Shown one piece after another: positions 47,506 through 55,667 of a stretch of 64,000 bases of DNA. The notes beneath the pieces are model-generated. The model saw only the letters and a list, made by a program, of their open reading frames with translations. It was not told the origin of the DNA and searched no databases. The stretch is from the NCBI RefSeq assembly GCF_018531425.1, contig NZ_JAHBOI010000004.1:372001-436000 (forward strand), in the 5' to 3' direction. Each line of letters opens with the position of its first letter. Position 1 is the first letter of the stretch. The translations under genes were made by a program, and so were the position numbers. This stretch comes from Paenarthrobacter sp. DKR-5. Its GTDB lineage: Bacteria; Actinomycetota; Actinomycetes; Actinomycetales; Micrococcaceae.

Positions 47506-48960
47506 ATGGGCATCCGCACCGGCCAGCAGTACCTCGACCGACTCAACGCCATGCACCCGCACGTCGTCATCGACGGCGAAGTGGTCAGCGAGAAGATCGC
47601 AGAGCATCCCGCGTTCCGCAACGTCGCGCGCTCCTACGCCAAGCTTTTCGACATGCAGCACGAGCCGGAGCACCAGCCGGACCTGACCTACACCTCCCCG
47701 ACCACCGGGGACCTGGTGAACGCGTCCTTCCTGGTGCCCAGGACCGTGGAGGACCTCCGGAAGCGGCGGGCCGCCATCTCCACCTGGGCGCGCTACTCGA
47801 ACGGCTTCCTGGGCCGCTCCGGCGACTACATGAACTCGTCACTGACAGCGCTGAGCACGGCCGAAAAGTGGTTCTCGCAGGCGGATCCCCGTTTCGGCGA
47901 GAACATCCGCAACTACTACGAGTACGCGCGCGAGAACGATCTGCTGGCGACTCACACCCTGATCCCGCCGCAGGTCAACCGGTCCGTCTCGGGGTCCGAG
48001 CAGCTCGGCGGCCAGCTCTCGGCCAGGATCATCGAAGAGCGCGAGGACGGCATCGTCATCCACGGTGCCCGCATGCTGGCGACCATCGCCCCGATCGCGG
48101 ACGAGCTGCTGGTGTTCCCGTCCACTGTCCTGCGCGGGACCCCTGAGGATGCGCCTTACTCCTACGCCTTCGCCATTCCGAATGACGCGCCGGGCCTGCG
48201 CTACCTGTGCCGCACCTCGCTCTACAACGGCGGCGGCGTGCACGACGAGCCGCTGGCGGGACGGTACGAGGAGATGGACGCCGTGGCCATCTTCGACAAC
48301 GTGTTCGTGCCGAATGAGCGGATCTTCATGCTTGGCCACCCGGAGCTGTGCAACAGCTTCTACACCGAGACCGGCGCCGGCGCCCTGATGACCCACCAGG
48401 TCGTGACCCGCACGGTGGCCAAGAGCGAATTCTTCCTCGGCCTGGCCTCCGAGCTGGCCGAGTCCATCGGCATCGACGGCTTCCAGCACATCCAGGAGGA
48501 CCTGGCGGAACTCATCGTCGACGTCGAGATCGGCAAGGCGCTGGTGCGCGCCGCGGAGGCGGACGCGGAACTGAACGGTAACGGCGTCATGCTGCCGAAG
48601 TGGGCCACGCTGAACGCCGCCCGCAACTGGTATCCCAAGGCTGCCCAGCGCTTCCCGCAGATCATCCGCAAGTTCTGCGCCTCGGGCCTGATGGCGTTGC
48701 CCGGGGAAGCAGATGTGAACAGCGACGCCCGCGCCGACATCGAGATGTACCTGCAGGGCAAGACCCTCACCGGCCCGGAGCGGGTGCGCCTCTTCAAGCT
48801 CGCCTTCGACGCCAGCATCTCCGGCTTCTCCGGCCGCCAGTCGCTCTACGAATACTTCTTCTTCGGGGACCCGGTCCGGATGGCCGGCGCCCTGGTGAAC
48901 AGCTACGACCGCGCTCCCGTGCGCGAGCGTGTCAAGGAGTTCCTCGCCCGCGAGGACTGA
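47506..48960 (+). CDS. FAD-dependent aromatic monooxygenase (HpaB/4-hydroxyphenylacetate 3-hydroxylase family)
   Basis: 484 residues with the acyl-CoA-dehydrogenase-like fold of the HpaB group. It begins MGIRTGQQYLDRLNAMHPHV; conserved pieces include STWARYSNGFLGRSGDYMN near 86, VHDEPLAGRYEEMDAVAIFD near 245 and GFSGRQSLYEYFFFGDP near 443. With the reductase upstream it would hydroxylate a phenol (4-hydroxyphenylacetate, phenol or a chlorinated/nitro phenol); which one cannot be told. The start follows CTGGAG. Confidence 0.85.
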   Translation: MGIRTGQQYLDRLNAMHPHVVIDGEVVSEKIAEHPAFRNVARSYAKLFDMQHEPEHQPDLTYTSPTTGDLVNASFLVPRTVEDLRKRRAAISTWARYSNGFLGRSGDYMNSSLTALSTAEKWFSQADPRFGENIRNYYEYARENDLLATHTLIPPQVNRSVSGSEQLGGQLSARIIEEREDGIVIHGARMLATIAPIADELLVFPSTVLRGTPEDAPYSYAFAIPNDAPGLRYLCRTSLYNGGGVHDEPLAGRYEEMDAVAIFDNVFVPNERIFMLGHPELCNSFYTETGAGALMTHQVVTRTVAKSEFFLGLASELAESIGIDGFQHIQEDLAELIVDVEIGKALVRAAEADAELNGNGVMLPKWATLNAARNWYPKAAQRFPQIIRKFCASGLMALPGEADVNSDARADIEMYLQGKTLTGPERVRLFKLAFDASISGFSGRQSLYEYFFFGDPVRMAGALVNSYDRAPVRERVKEFLARED

Positions 48961-48988
48961 ACCGCGAGGACTGAACCGCGAGGACTGA
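48947..48988 (+). repeat. Three tandem 14-bp copies over the monooxygenase stop
   Basis: CCCGCGAGGACTGA (48947-48960), then two identical copies ACCGCGAGGACTGA (48961-48974 and 48975-48988). The first holds the real stop TGA, so the end of the gene was duplicated twice without changing the protein. A small hairpin CCGGGA/TCCCGG (48990-49009) follows. Confidence 0.8.
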
Positions 48989-49086
48989 ACCGGGAGGGAG
49001 CGGTCCCGGGCCCGGATCGGACGGGTGGGCATCAATATGCGCCTGGGCTGGCGCCGCAGCATGCCTGCGGTGGTAGCCTCGTGGCC

Positions 49087-49545
49087 ATGACGCCGCAGGA
49101 GATCGCTAACCTGGTGCACCTGCGCCGTGCCCGTGACCTCATCGACCGCGACTACGCGCGCCCGCTCGATGTGCCGACAATGGCCCGCAAGGCCCTGATG
49201 TCCCCGGCCCACTTCTCCCGGCAGTTCCGCGCCGCGTACGGCGAGACCCCGTACGGCTACCTCATGACGCGGCGGATCGAGCGGGCGATGGCGCTGCTCC
49301 GCTCCGGCGTGAGCGTCACGGACGCCTGCATGGCGGTCGGCTGTACTTCCCTCGGGTCCTTCAGTTCACGGTTCACCGAGCTCGTGGGGGAGCCGCCCAG
49401 TTCCTACCGGCTGCGGGAGCACCGCGCCGTCAATGCCATGCCCGCCTGCGTGGCCAGGACGCACACCCGTCCGCGCCGGCAGGGCGTGTCAGCTCCGGCG
49501 GCATCGAGCAGGATTCGAGAAGCGGCCGGTCCCGCGGCCTCCTAG
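49087..49545 (+). CDS. AraC family transcriptional regulator (DNA-binding domain only)
   Basis: 152 residues from ATG 49087; TAGCCT (49074-49079) is 7 bases upstream, and an in-frame GTG at 49081 is only 1 base from it. The two helix-turn-helix units are seen in RPLDVPTMARKALMSPAHFS and SVTDACMAVGCTSLGSFSSRF. No effector domain precedes them; the C-terminus is basic. Together with the VOC gene behind it, this forms a common regulator/ligand-binding or resistance pair. Confidence 0.85.
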   Translation: MTPQEIANLVHLRRARDLIDRDYARPLDVPTMARKALMSPAHFSRQFRAAYGETPYGYLMTRRIERAMALLRSGVSVTDACMAVGCTSLGSFSSRFTELVGEPPSSYRLREHRAVNAMPACVARTHTRPRRQGVSAPAASSRIREAAGPAAS

Positions 49546-49554
49546 AGTTGCCGC

Positions 49555-49965
49555 ATGACTATCGCACTCCAGTACACCAACATCACCGTCAACGACCCCG
49601 ACGAGGCGCTCGCTTTCTACCGGGACGCGCTTGGCCTCGAGTTGCGCAACGACGTTGCCCAGGGCGGGTTCCGCTGGGTCACCCTCGGCACACCGAGCCA
49701 GCCGGGACTGGAAATCGTGCTCGCGGAACCGCACGCGGGCCGCTCGCAAAGCGACGGAGACATGCTGCAGGAGCTGCTCACCAAGGGCGTGCTGCACAAC
49801 ATCGTGTTCCGGGTCGACGACCTTGATGCGACCTTCGAAAAAGTCCGGGCTTCGGGAGCCGAGGTGCTTCAGGAACCGATCGAGCAGCCGTGGGGCCAGC
49901 GTGACTGCGCGTTCCGTGATCCCTCGGGCAACATGGTCCGGATCGCGCAGGCACCTTCCGCCTAG
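49555..49965 (+). CDS. VOC family protein (glyoxalase/bleomycin-resistance fold)
   Basis: 136 residues, two beta-alpha-beta-beta-beta modules: YTNITVNDPDEALAFYRDAL and VLHNIVFRVDDLDATFEKVR, ending in FRDPSGNMVRIAQ, with an ADP-free metal-type pocket. It could be an enzyme, a drug-binding protein or a co-sensor for the AraC protein. The TAGAGT hexamer (49543-49548) overlaps the araC stop and is 6 bases before this ATG. Confidence 0.85.
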   Translation: MTIALQYTNITVNDPDEALAFYRDALGLELRNDVAQGGFRWVTLGTPSQPGLEIVLAEPHAGRSQSDGDMLQELLTKGVLHNIVFRVDDLDATFEKVRASGAEVLQEPIEQPWGQRDCAFRDPSGNMVRIAQAPSA

Positions 49966-49978
49966 CGGCGGCCTTCGG

Positions 49979-50974
49979 TCAGTTCCTGGCCGCTGCGGAG
50001 CGCGGCGGGGTGCCCGGCACGGGCGGAATGCGCACCAAGCCGATCGGCGTGAGCGACTCGGTCATGTCTGCCGCTCCCGCAGCCTCCGCGCTTGAGCGCA
50101 TCAGCTCCGCCACCGCTGCCTCGGTCTCGGCGGACTCGGGCTCGTTGGAGAGCGCCGCCGGCAGCCAGTGCCGCAGGGTAAGGGCGACGTCGTGGGCGCT
50201 GGGCCGGTCCTCGGGCTGGCGTGCGGTCATCGCGGACAGCAGGCCGGTCCAGTCGGTGCCGAGCTCCAAGGGGATCTCCGGATCCCGCAGCAGCCGTGCC
50301 ACTGTCGCTTCGAGCAGGGGGCCAGGGAAGGCCTTGACGCCGGTGAGGCACTCGAGCAGCACCAGGCCCAGAGAGTAGATGTCCGTCGGCGTGGACACGT
50401 TGGTGCCCGTTGCCTGCTCCGGGCTGAGGTAGCTGGCGGTGCCCAGCGTCGCGCCGTGGACCGTGATCTGGGAGGAATCGAGGTTGCGGGCGATGCCGAA
50501 ATCGGTGAGCTTCGGGTGCGGGCGCGTGTCACGGTCCTGGTCGGCCATGAGCACGTTTGCCGGCTTGACGTCCCGGTGGATCACGCCCTGGTTGTGGATG
50601 TAGTGCAGCGAGTCGGCGAGATCGGCGCCGATCTGCATGACGTCGGGCGAGGGGAGGGGACCCTCCTTGAGGCGCCCGCGCAGGTCCGGTCCGTCAATGA
50701 GTTCCATCACCAGGAACGCGCGGGGAATGTCGCCCTCGGGCCCGTGCAGCCCGGCATCGATCAAGGTGATCAGGCCCGGATGGCTCAGGGTCGCGAGCAG
50801 CTTGACCTCGATCTCCTGGCGGCGGACGTCGTCGGCGCCCTCGGTGCTGGGGGGAAAAAGCTTGACGGCTACTTCCCGGTCCAGGTGCTCATCGACGGCG
50901 CGGTAAATCGTCGCTGAGCCGCCATTGGCGATGAGCTGGGTCGTCCGGTAGCGGCCGCCAAGAAGTTCTTCCAT
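49979..50974 (-). CDS. Serine/threonine protein kinase
   Basis: 331 residues. A full Hanks-type kinase domain (about 8-270): GGSATIYRA glycine loop, catalytic Lys38 in AVKLF, HRDVKPANVLM, TDFGIARN and the GTASYLSPEQATG activation end with P+1 loop. There is no membrane helix and no sensor domain; the last 60 residues are a Glu/Ala/Pro-rich tail. It is thus a soluble PknB-type kinase without an extracellular ligand part. GGAAGGA precedes the ATG. Confidence 0.93.
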   Translation of the reverse strand: MEELLGGRYRTTQLIANGGSATIYRAVDEHLDREVAVKLFPPSTEGADDVRRQEIEVKLLATLSHPGLITLIDAGLHGPEGDIPRAFLVMELIDGPDLRGRLKEGPLPSPDVMQIGADLADSLHYIHNQGVIHRDVKPANVLMADQDRDTRPHPKLTDFGIARNLDSSQITVHGATLGTASYLSPEQATGTNVSTPTDIYSLGLVLLECLTGVKAFPGPLLEATVARLLRDPEIPLELGTDWTGLLSAMTARQPEDRPSAHDVALTLRHWLPAALSNEPESAETEAAVAELMRSSAEAAGAADMTESLTPIGLVRIPPVPGTPPRSAAARN

Positions 50975-51109
50975 GCTTCGGTCCTTCCGAGGGCCCTTGA
51001 TGGTAAGCCTACTGACTTACCGGGGCCAAGTTTACATACGGCAACCAAAGCGAGCAGTGGATCCGTCCGCATTAATGATAACGGGAGGGACACAATTCCC
51101 CGGACACGC

Positions 51110-51925
51110 TCAGCTGGCGAGGAAAGCGATTGCCGCCTTCTTGAAGGCGCGGCTCGTCACGACGTCCGCATGGGTCCGTCCAGGGATCCAGACGACGTCG
51201 GCGCGTCCGCTCAGCCGGGCCAGCTCCGGCATCGTCGAAGCCAGCTCGTCCTGCTCCCCGGCGACCAGCAGCAGCGGCATCTTCGGGACCGCTTCGGTCG
51301 GTGTGAAGGGTTCTGCCTTGATCGCCTGGACCATGCTCATCAGGGCGAACATGTTGTTGCCCGGAACCAGCTGGGCCATCCGGAGCAGCTCCTGGGTGCT
51401 GCGGTCCGCGATGGGCGTGCCGTCGGCCAGAAACTGCTGGGCGGCGGCCAGATCGAAGTCCGCCAGCGGGTCGTGGCTGGCCGGTCCGCCAAGCACCATG
51501 CGGTGCACGAGCTGGGGCTGGGCCCCGCCAAACTCCCAGGCAAGGCGCGCCCCGAGGGAGTAGCCGATCAGGTCCACTCCGCTGGCGGGGTCCTCGGCAC
51601 GGTACGGCCGCACGCCGACGTCGGCCAGCAGCTGCAGCAGTTCGGCGCGGATGCGGCTGGGGCTGTATTCATCGAGCTCATCGGGGGCCGGGCTGGACCC
51701 GTGTCCGGGCAGGTCCACGGTGACCACGCGCCGGCCGGCGTCGGCCAGGGCCGAGAGCCACCCGGCGTCGGACCAGTTCAGCCGGGACGAAGAAGCGAAA
51801 CCGTGCAGCAGCAGGACCGGCCGCTCCAGCGCGGCGGCATCGGGCTCGTGGACCTGGAAGGCGAGCTCCTGCCGGCTGCCTTCGACGAGGTGCTCCGGCC
51901 GGGTCCCTTGGTGCCGCGCGTTCAC
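51110..51925 (-). CDS. Alpha/beta hydrolase in the 2-oxoacid dehydrogenase operon
   Basis: 271 residues. LLHGFASSSRLN near residue 40, nucleophile elbow LIGYSLGAR (Ser123), and a late His in RTHADVV. It starts (GTG) 4 bases after the lipoyl-protein stop. In Pseudomonas-type acetoin dehydrogenase the E2 (AcoC) is a lipoyl domain fused to an alpha/beta hydrolase domain; here the same two parts are separate genes. I infer it is the acyltransferase-like half of that E2. Confidence 0.72.
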   Translation of the reverse strand: MNARHQGTRPEHLVEGSRQELAFQVHEPDAAALERPVLLLHGFASSSRLNWSDAGWLSALADAGRRVVTVDLPGHGSSPAPDELDEYSPSRIRAELLQLLADVGVRPYRAEDPASGVDLIGYSLGARLAWEFGGAQPQLVHRMVLGGPASHDPLADFDLAAAQQFLADGTPIADRSTQELLRMAQLVPGNNMFALMSMVQAIKAEPFTPTEAVPKMPLLLVAGEQDELASTMPELARLSGRADVVWIPGRTHADVVTSRAFKKAAIAFLAS

Positions 51926-51929
51926 CGGT

Positions 51930-52259
51930 TCAGTCCTCGTCCGGGACGGCCGTCAGCCGGACGCGCCTTTTCGGCGCCTCGTCCCGCGGCACGGTGCCGA
52001 CGATGCCGGCAGCGTCATCGGCGACTTCGAAGACAATCAGGGGCTCGCCGACGGAGACTTTCGCGCCCGGCACGCCGTAGGTGCGCAGCACCTTGCCCGC
52101 CTGCGGCGAAGGCAGCTCGACTGCCGACTTCGTGGTTTCGACCTCGACGAGCGGTTGGTTGCGCTCCACCTGCTCGCCCGGTTCGACCAGCCATTCGAGC
52201 ACCGTGGCCTCGATCAGGCCCTCGCCCAGGTCGGGAAGGGGAAACGACAGCTCAGCCAC
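51930..52259 (-). CDS. Stand-alone lipoyl-domain protein (E2 fragment)
   Basis: 109 residues from GTG 52259. A single lipoyl domain: FPLPDLGEGLIEATV, then VETTKSAVELPSPQAG with the lipoyl-lysine K44. The C-terminus is short and ends in basic and acidic residues. There is no subunit-binding domain and no catalytic HxxxD domain, so this is not a complete E2. It overlaps the E1 beta end by 8 bases. Confidence 0.85.
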   Translation of the reverse strand: MAELSFPLPDLGEGLIEATVLEWLVEPGEQVERNQPLVEVETTKSAVELPSPQAGKVLRTYGVPGAKVSVGEPLIVFEVADDAAGIVGTVPRDEAPKRRVRLTAVPDED

Positions 52260-53298
52260 GGCGATACTCCAATACTCGCTGGATTCCGAACAGAATCCTG
52301 TCAATGTTGGGAATGTACTCGTCCTCAAGGTCCCCCGAGGGATACGGTACGTCGAAACCGGTGACGCGCTCAACGGGTGCGCGCAGGGTGTCGAAGCACC
52401 GTTCGGTGACCAGGGCTGCCACTTCGGCCCCCAGGCCGGAGGTCAGCGGCGCTTCGTGGACGACGACGGCCCGGCGCGTTCGGCGCACCGAGGCCGCGAG
52501 CCCTTCCGCGTCGAGCGGCTTGAGCCACCTCAGATCCAGCACTTCCACCTCGATGCCGTCCTCGGCGGCCAGCTCGGCAACCTGCAGGCAGCGCGCCACC
52601 ATGGCCCCCCACGCGATGAGCGTGACGTGCTTTCCGGGGCGCGCCACCCGCGAGCCGAGGTCGCCGTCCGCGCCCCGGCGTCCGGTGCTGACCTCGCCCT
52701 TCTGCCAGTAGCGGGATTTCGGCTCCATGAAGATGACCGGATCGGGCCGCGCCGCCGCGTACCTGAGCAAGTGGTAGGCCTCCTCCGGGGTCGATGGGGA
52801 GACCACCTTCAGGCCGGGGACGTGAGCGAAGAGTGCCTCAAGGCTTTCCCCGTGATGCTCGGGGGCGCGGATGCCGCCGAAACTGGGAACGCGCAGCGTG
52901 ATCGGCATGGGCAGCGTGCCCCGGCTGCGGTAGTTCATCCTGCCGATCTGGCAGACGATCTGGTTCACTGCCGGGTAGGCGAAGCCGTCGAACTGGACCT
53001 CGGGGAGCGGATGGAACCCTGCCATGGCCAGGCCCACCGACATGCCGAGGATCCCGGATTCAGCCAGCGGAGTGTCGAAGACGCGGGCCGCGCCGAAGCG
53101 CCCCTGCAGCCCGTCGGTGACGCGGAAGACGCCGCCCAGGGTGCCCACGTCCTCGCCCAGCACGACGGCGGCGGGATCCGTGGCGAGGATATCCGCCAGC
53201 GCCAGGTTCAGGGCCTGCTGCATGGAGAGCTGACGCGGCGCTGCCGGCTCCGGATCCGCCCCGGTGCGGCCGGGCGCGGCGATGGTGGTTTCAGACAT
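52252..53298 (-). CDS. 2-oxoacid dehydrogenase E1 component, beta subunit
   Basis: 348 residues. QALNLALADILATDPAAVVLGEDVG near residue 27, FDTPLAESGILGMSVGLAMAG near 74 and LDLRWLKPLD near 258 are typical of E1 beta in branched-chain, pyruvate or acetoin complexes. With the alpha subunit it binds thiamine diphosphate and decarboxylates the 2-oxoacid. It overlaps E1 alpha by 8 bases and the lipoyl gene by 8 bases. Confidence 0.9.
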   Translation of the reverse strand: MSETTIAAPGRTGADPEPAAPRQLSMQQALNLALADILATDPAAVVLGEDVGTLGGVFRVTDGLQGRFGAARVFDTPLAESGILGMSVGLAMAGFHPLPEVQFDGFAYPAVNQIVCQIGRMNYRSRGTLPMPITLRVPSFGGIRAPEHHGESLEALFAHVPGLKVVSPSTPEEAYHLLRYAAARPDPVIFMEPKSRYWQKGEVSTGRRGADGDLGSRVARPGKHVTLIAWGAMVARCLQVAELAAEDGIEVEVLDLRWLKPLDAEGLAASVRRTRRAVVVHEAPLTSGLGAEVAALVTERCFDTLRAPVERVTGFDVPYPSGDLEDEYIPNIDRILFGIQRVLEYRRG

Positions 53299-54310
53299 GC
53301 TCGGACTCCACCCGCCAGGCGGCCGCCTGGGACTTCAGTGCGCCGGTGGGCTCCTGGTACACGAACTCAAACATCTCGCGGCCCGGCCGGGGACCGAGCG
53401 CCGCAAGTTTGGTGCGCACCTGCTCGGCATCGGCGGCGGCGGCGCTGCGCGCCTCCTCGAGGAACGCCTGGTCCGCGGCGCCGGTGCGGAGGAGCTGTTG
53501 GGCAAGGCGTTCGAGCGGGTCGGTGCCGGCGTCGCGGCGTTCGTCCTCGAGCGAGCGGTACCGGCCCGGGTCGTCGCTGGTCGAGTGCGGACCCCGGCGG
53601 TAGGTCATCGCCTCGATCAGCACCGGGCCGCCGCCCGACCGGGCCTGCGCGAACGCCCGCCGGGTGGCCTCCACGACGGCTACGACGTCGTTGCCGTCCA
53701 CCCGTTCGGAGACGATCCCGTAGCCGGCGGCGCGGGCGGCCACCGATCCGCCGGCCACCTGCCGCTCGGTGGGCACGGAGATGGCCCAGCCGTTGTTCTG
53801 CACGAAGAAGACGACCGGGGCGCGGAGGACGCCGGCAAAGTTCATCGCCTCATGCACGTCGCCCTGCGAACTGGCGCCGTCGCCGAAATAGCTCAGGGCC
53901 ACGCCGTCGTGGCCGGCCAGGGTCTGGCCATGCGCCCAGCCGACGGCGTGGAGCACCGAGCCGGCCACCACGGCCTGGACCGGAGCGAACCGGCTCTGCG
54001 CCGGATCGTACAGCCCGCCGTGCCAGAGCGCCTTGTGAGTGGCCATGTAGCCGACCATGTCCACCCCCATGGCCCGGGCGACGCCGAGCTCGCGGTAGGT
54101 CGGGAAGGCAAAGTCGCGGCGGCGGTCCACTACGAAGCCGCTGCCCACCTGCGCGGCCTCCTGGCCGAGCTGAGGAGCGAAGCCGGGAATGGCGCCCTGG
54201 CGCTGCCAGGCAACCGCGGCGGTATCGAGGGCCCGGGTGGCCGCCATCAGCCGGTAGAGCTCCCGCAGTTCCGGTGCGGTCAGGGCTGGCGGGTCAGTCG
54301 TCGCTGGCAT
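53291..54310 (-). CDS. 2-oxoacid dehydrogenase E1 component, alpha subunit
   Basis: 339 residues from ATG 54310. TAGCGT (54318-54323, minus) is 7 bases upstream, a leaderless layout. The thiamine diphosphate motif is YFGDGASSQGDVHEAMNFAG near residue 145 continuing to VQNNGWAIS; phosphorylation-loop-like PHSTSDDPGRYR is near 248. The open frame upstream runs into the regulator gene and is not real. First gene of the E1 alpha-E1 beta-lipoyl-hydrolase operon, divergent from an AsnC regulator. Confidence 0.9.
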   Translation of the reverse strand: MPATTDPPALTAPELRELYRLMAATRALDTAAVAWQRQGAIPGFAPQLGQEAAQVGSGFVVDRRRDFAFPTYRELGVARAMGVDMVGYMATHKALWHGGLYDPAQSRFAPVQAVVAGSVLHAVGWAHGQTLAGHDGVALSYFGDGASSQGDVHEAMNFAGVLRAPVVFFVQNNGWAISVPTERQVAGGSVAARAAGYGIVSERVDGNDVVAVVEATRRAFAQARSGGGPVLIEAMTYRRGPHSTSDDPGRYRSLEDERRDAGTDPLERLAQQLLRTGAADQAFLEEARSAAAADAEQVRTKLAALGPRPGREMFEFVYQEPTGALKSQAAAWRVESEHV

Positions 54311-54402
54311 GGCCCGAACGCTAGCGGCAGCCGGAGGGGTCTGCAATTGGGAGGTGTAACCTTGCCCACAGTGCGCAGTTTGTCGGGGCGGTTGCCGGGG
54401 GG

Positions 54403-54423
54403 AACTGTACAAATTGTCCGGTT
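54403..54423. promoter_or_regulatory. Candidate AsnC/Lrp operator
   Basis: The half-sites AACTGTACAA and TTGTCCGGTT face each other around one base (54413); 8 of 10 positions pair. The AT-rich core ACAAATTGT fits Lrp-family sites. It lies 20 bases before the AsnC start, in the gap shared with E1 alpha. The pairing is visible; the binding protein is inferred. Confidence 0.5.
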
Positions 54424-54442
54424 TGTGGCCGAAAGGATTCCC

Positions 54443-54946
54443 GTGGGCGTTGATGCGCTCGATGCCAGGATCGTCACCTTCTTCACCGAGCACCCGCGGG
54501 CGTCGGTGCTGGAGGCCTCGCGGCTGCTCGGCGCCGCGCGGGGCACCGTCCAGGCGCGGCTTGACCGGCTCGCCCGGGAGGGCGTCATCGCGTCCTGGGC
54601 CCCCCAAGTGGACCCCGGCACCTTCGGTTTCCCCGTCGTGGCCTTTGTGTCCCTGGCCATCAACCAGGACCTGGGCCACCATGCCGTGTCCGACGGTCTG
54701 GCCGGTATCCCGGAGATCCTCGAACTGCACACCGTCACGGGCGAAAGCGACCTGCTGGCCCGGGTCGTCGCCCGCTCCAACGCTGATCTCCAGCGTGTGC
54801 TGGATGCTGTGCTCGCGACCCGGACGGTGGTGCGCGCGTCCACGGTGATTGTGCTCAACACCCACTTCCAGGGACGGACGCTGCCACTGTTCCGGTCCGC
54901 TGCCGGGCTCCAGGAGCGGCCGGGGGTCACCTCAGGGCATTCATAA
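54443..54946 (+). CDS. Lrp/AsnC family regulator of the 2-oxoacid dehydrogenase operon
   Basis: 167 residues from GTG 54443, with AAAGGA upstream. The helix-turn-helix (ASVLEASRLLGAARGTVQARL) is followed by an Lrp ligand-binding domain (LHTVTGESDLLARVVARSN). It is divergent from E1 alpha, as BkdR-type regulators are, and probably senses a branched-chain amino or 2-oxo acid. A dyad sits between the two genes. A GTG at 54426 is an alternative start. Confidence 0.85.
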   Translation: MGVDALDARIVTFFTEHPRASVLEASRLLGAARGTVQARLDRLAREGVIASWAPQVDPGTFGFPVVAFVSLAINQDLGHHAVSDGLAGIPEILELHTVTGESDLLARVVARSNADLQRVLDAVLATRTVVRASTVIVLNTHFQGRTLPLFRSAAGLQERPGVTSGHS

Positions 54947-55490
54947 ACCCGACAATGATGGCCGTCCACCAGCACAGCTGGGACAGGGACATGCTCACCA
55001 GCATGTGCAGCCGGGTGCCCCGCCGGAGTTCGGTGAAGCGGGTTTCGGCCGGGTTGGCGCGAAGCTGGTGGATCACCGGGTCGATGGTGATGCCGTTGAC
55101 CATCAGGATCAGCACGGCCGCGAGCTTGAGCTGGGTGGGGCCGCTGGTTACTGCCGGGTGCAGCAGGGCGCCGCTGGCCAGCAGCCCCGCGATTCCTCCC
55201 CAGATGACCGGCCGTGCGGCGTGTTCGAGGCGGCCCAGTTCATGGATGCCGCGGCGCCCGAGCAGCCAGAGGAAGCCGTGCCAGTCCACGAGGAGTACCG
55301 CTCCGAACCCGAGGGTCAGGGACAGCACATGGACGGCCAGGCTGATGCGGAACAGCAGCGGGCCGGCGGTGGCGGATGCCCCGACGGCGACCGAGGCGCC
55401 CCAGGCGGCGACGACGAGCGGCACGGTGAGCGGCAGAAGCCTGCCGGACTTCGGGGGCAGCCGGTGTGCGGCCATCCGGTGCGCAGCCAT
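54927..55490 (-). CDS. Unknown five-helix membrane protein
   Basis: 187 residues from ATG 55490, with GGGAGGTG upstream. About five membrane helices; a WWTAIIVGFMNAL end and a central DWHGFLWLLGRRG loop. The N-terminus repeats MAAHR twice, from a 15-base near-duplication, and an ATG at 55475 would remove one copy. I do not recognise the family. Its 3' end overlaps the AsnC gene by 20 bases, and it is divergent from nrtR. Confidence 0.65.
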   Translation of the reverse strand: MAAHRMAAHRLPPKSGRLLPLTVPLVVAAWGASVAVGASATAGPLLFRISLAVHVLSLTLGFGAVLLVDWHGFLWLLGRRGIHELGRLEHAARPVIWGGIAGLLASGALLHPAVTSGPTQLKLAAVLILMVNGITIDPVIHQLRANPAETRFTELRRGTRLHMLVSMSLSQLCWWTAIIVGFMNALR

Positions 55491-55580
55491 CGAGCGGCAC
55501 CTCCCTGACGGAAAACAGCTGAGGCTGCCCTCATGATAGAGCCGGAGAAGGCCTCCGGCACCCCCGTGGCGGGGGCACAT

Positions 55581-55609
55581 TTGGGGCCGGGCGGGATTGG
55601 CCGTAGAAT
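55581..55609 (+). promoter_or_regulatory. Promoter of the nrtR-nad operon
   Basis: TTGGGG (55581-55586), 17 bases, TAGAAT (55604-55609). Spacing and hexamers fit a sigma-A promoter; transcription should start near 55616, inside the NrtR-like repeat, leaving a leader of about 50 bases to the GTG at 55668. Confidence 0.6.
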
Positions 55610-55611
55610 CA

Positions 55612-55634
55612 GTTGTAGTCATCTTGACCATAAC
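55612..55634 (+). promoter_or_regulatory. Candidate NrtR operator upstream of nrtR
   Basis: Half-sites GTTGTAGTCA and TGACCATAAC surround a 3-bp centre (TCT); 8 of 10 positions pair. It covers the expected start of transcription, right after the -10, as an autorepressor site would. The core recurs at pncB. The repeat is read directly; NrtR binding is inferred from the adjacent gene. Confidence 0.7.
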
Positions 55635-55667
55635 TAGTGGTTCGGCCCCGGAAGCGAAGGGAGTCCC

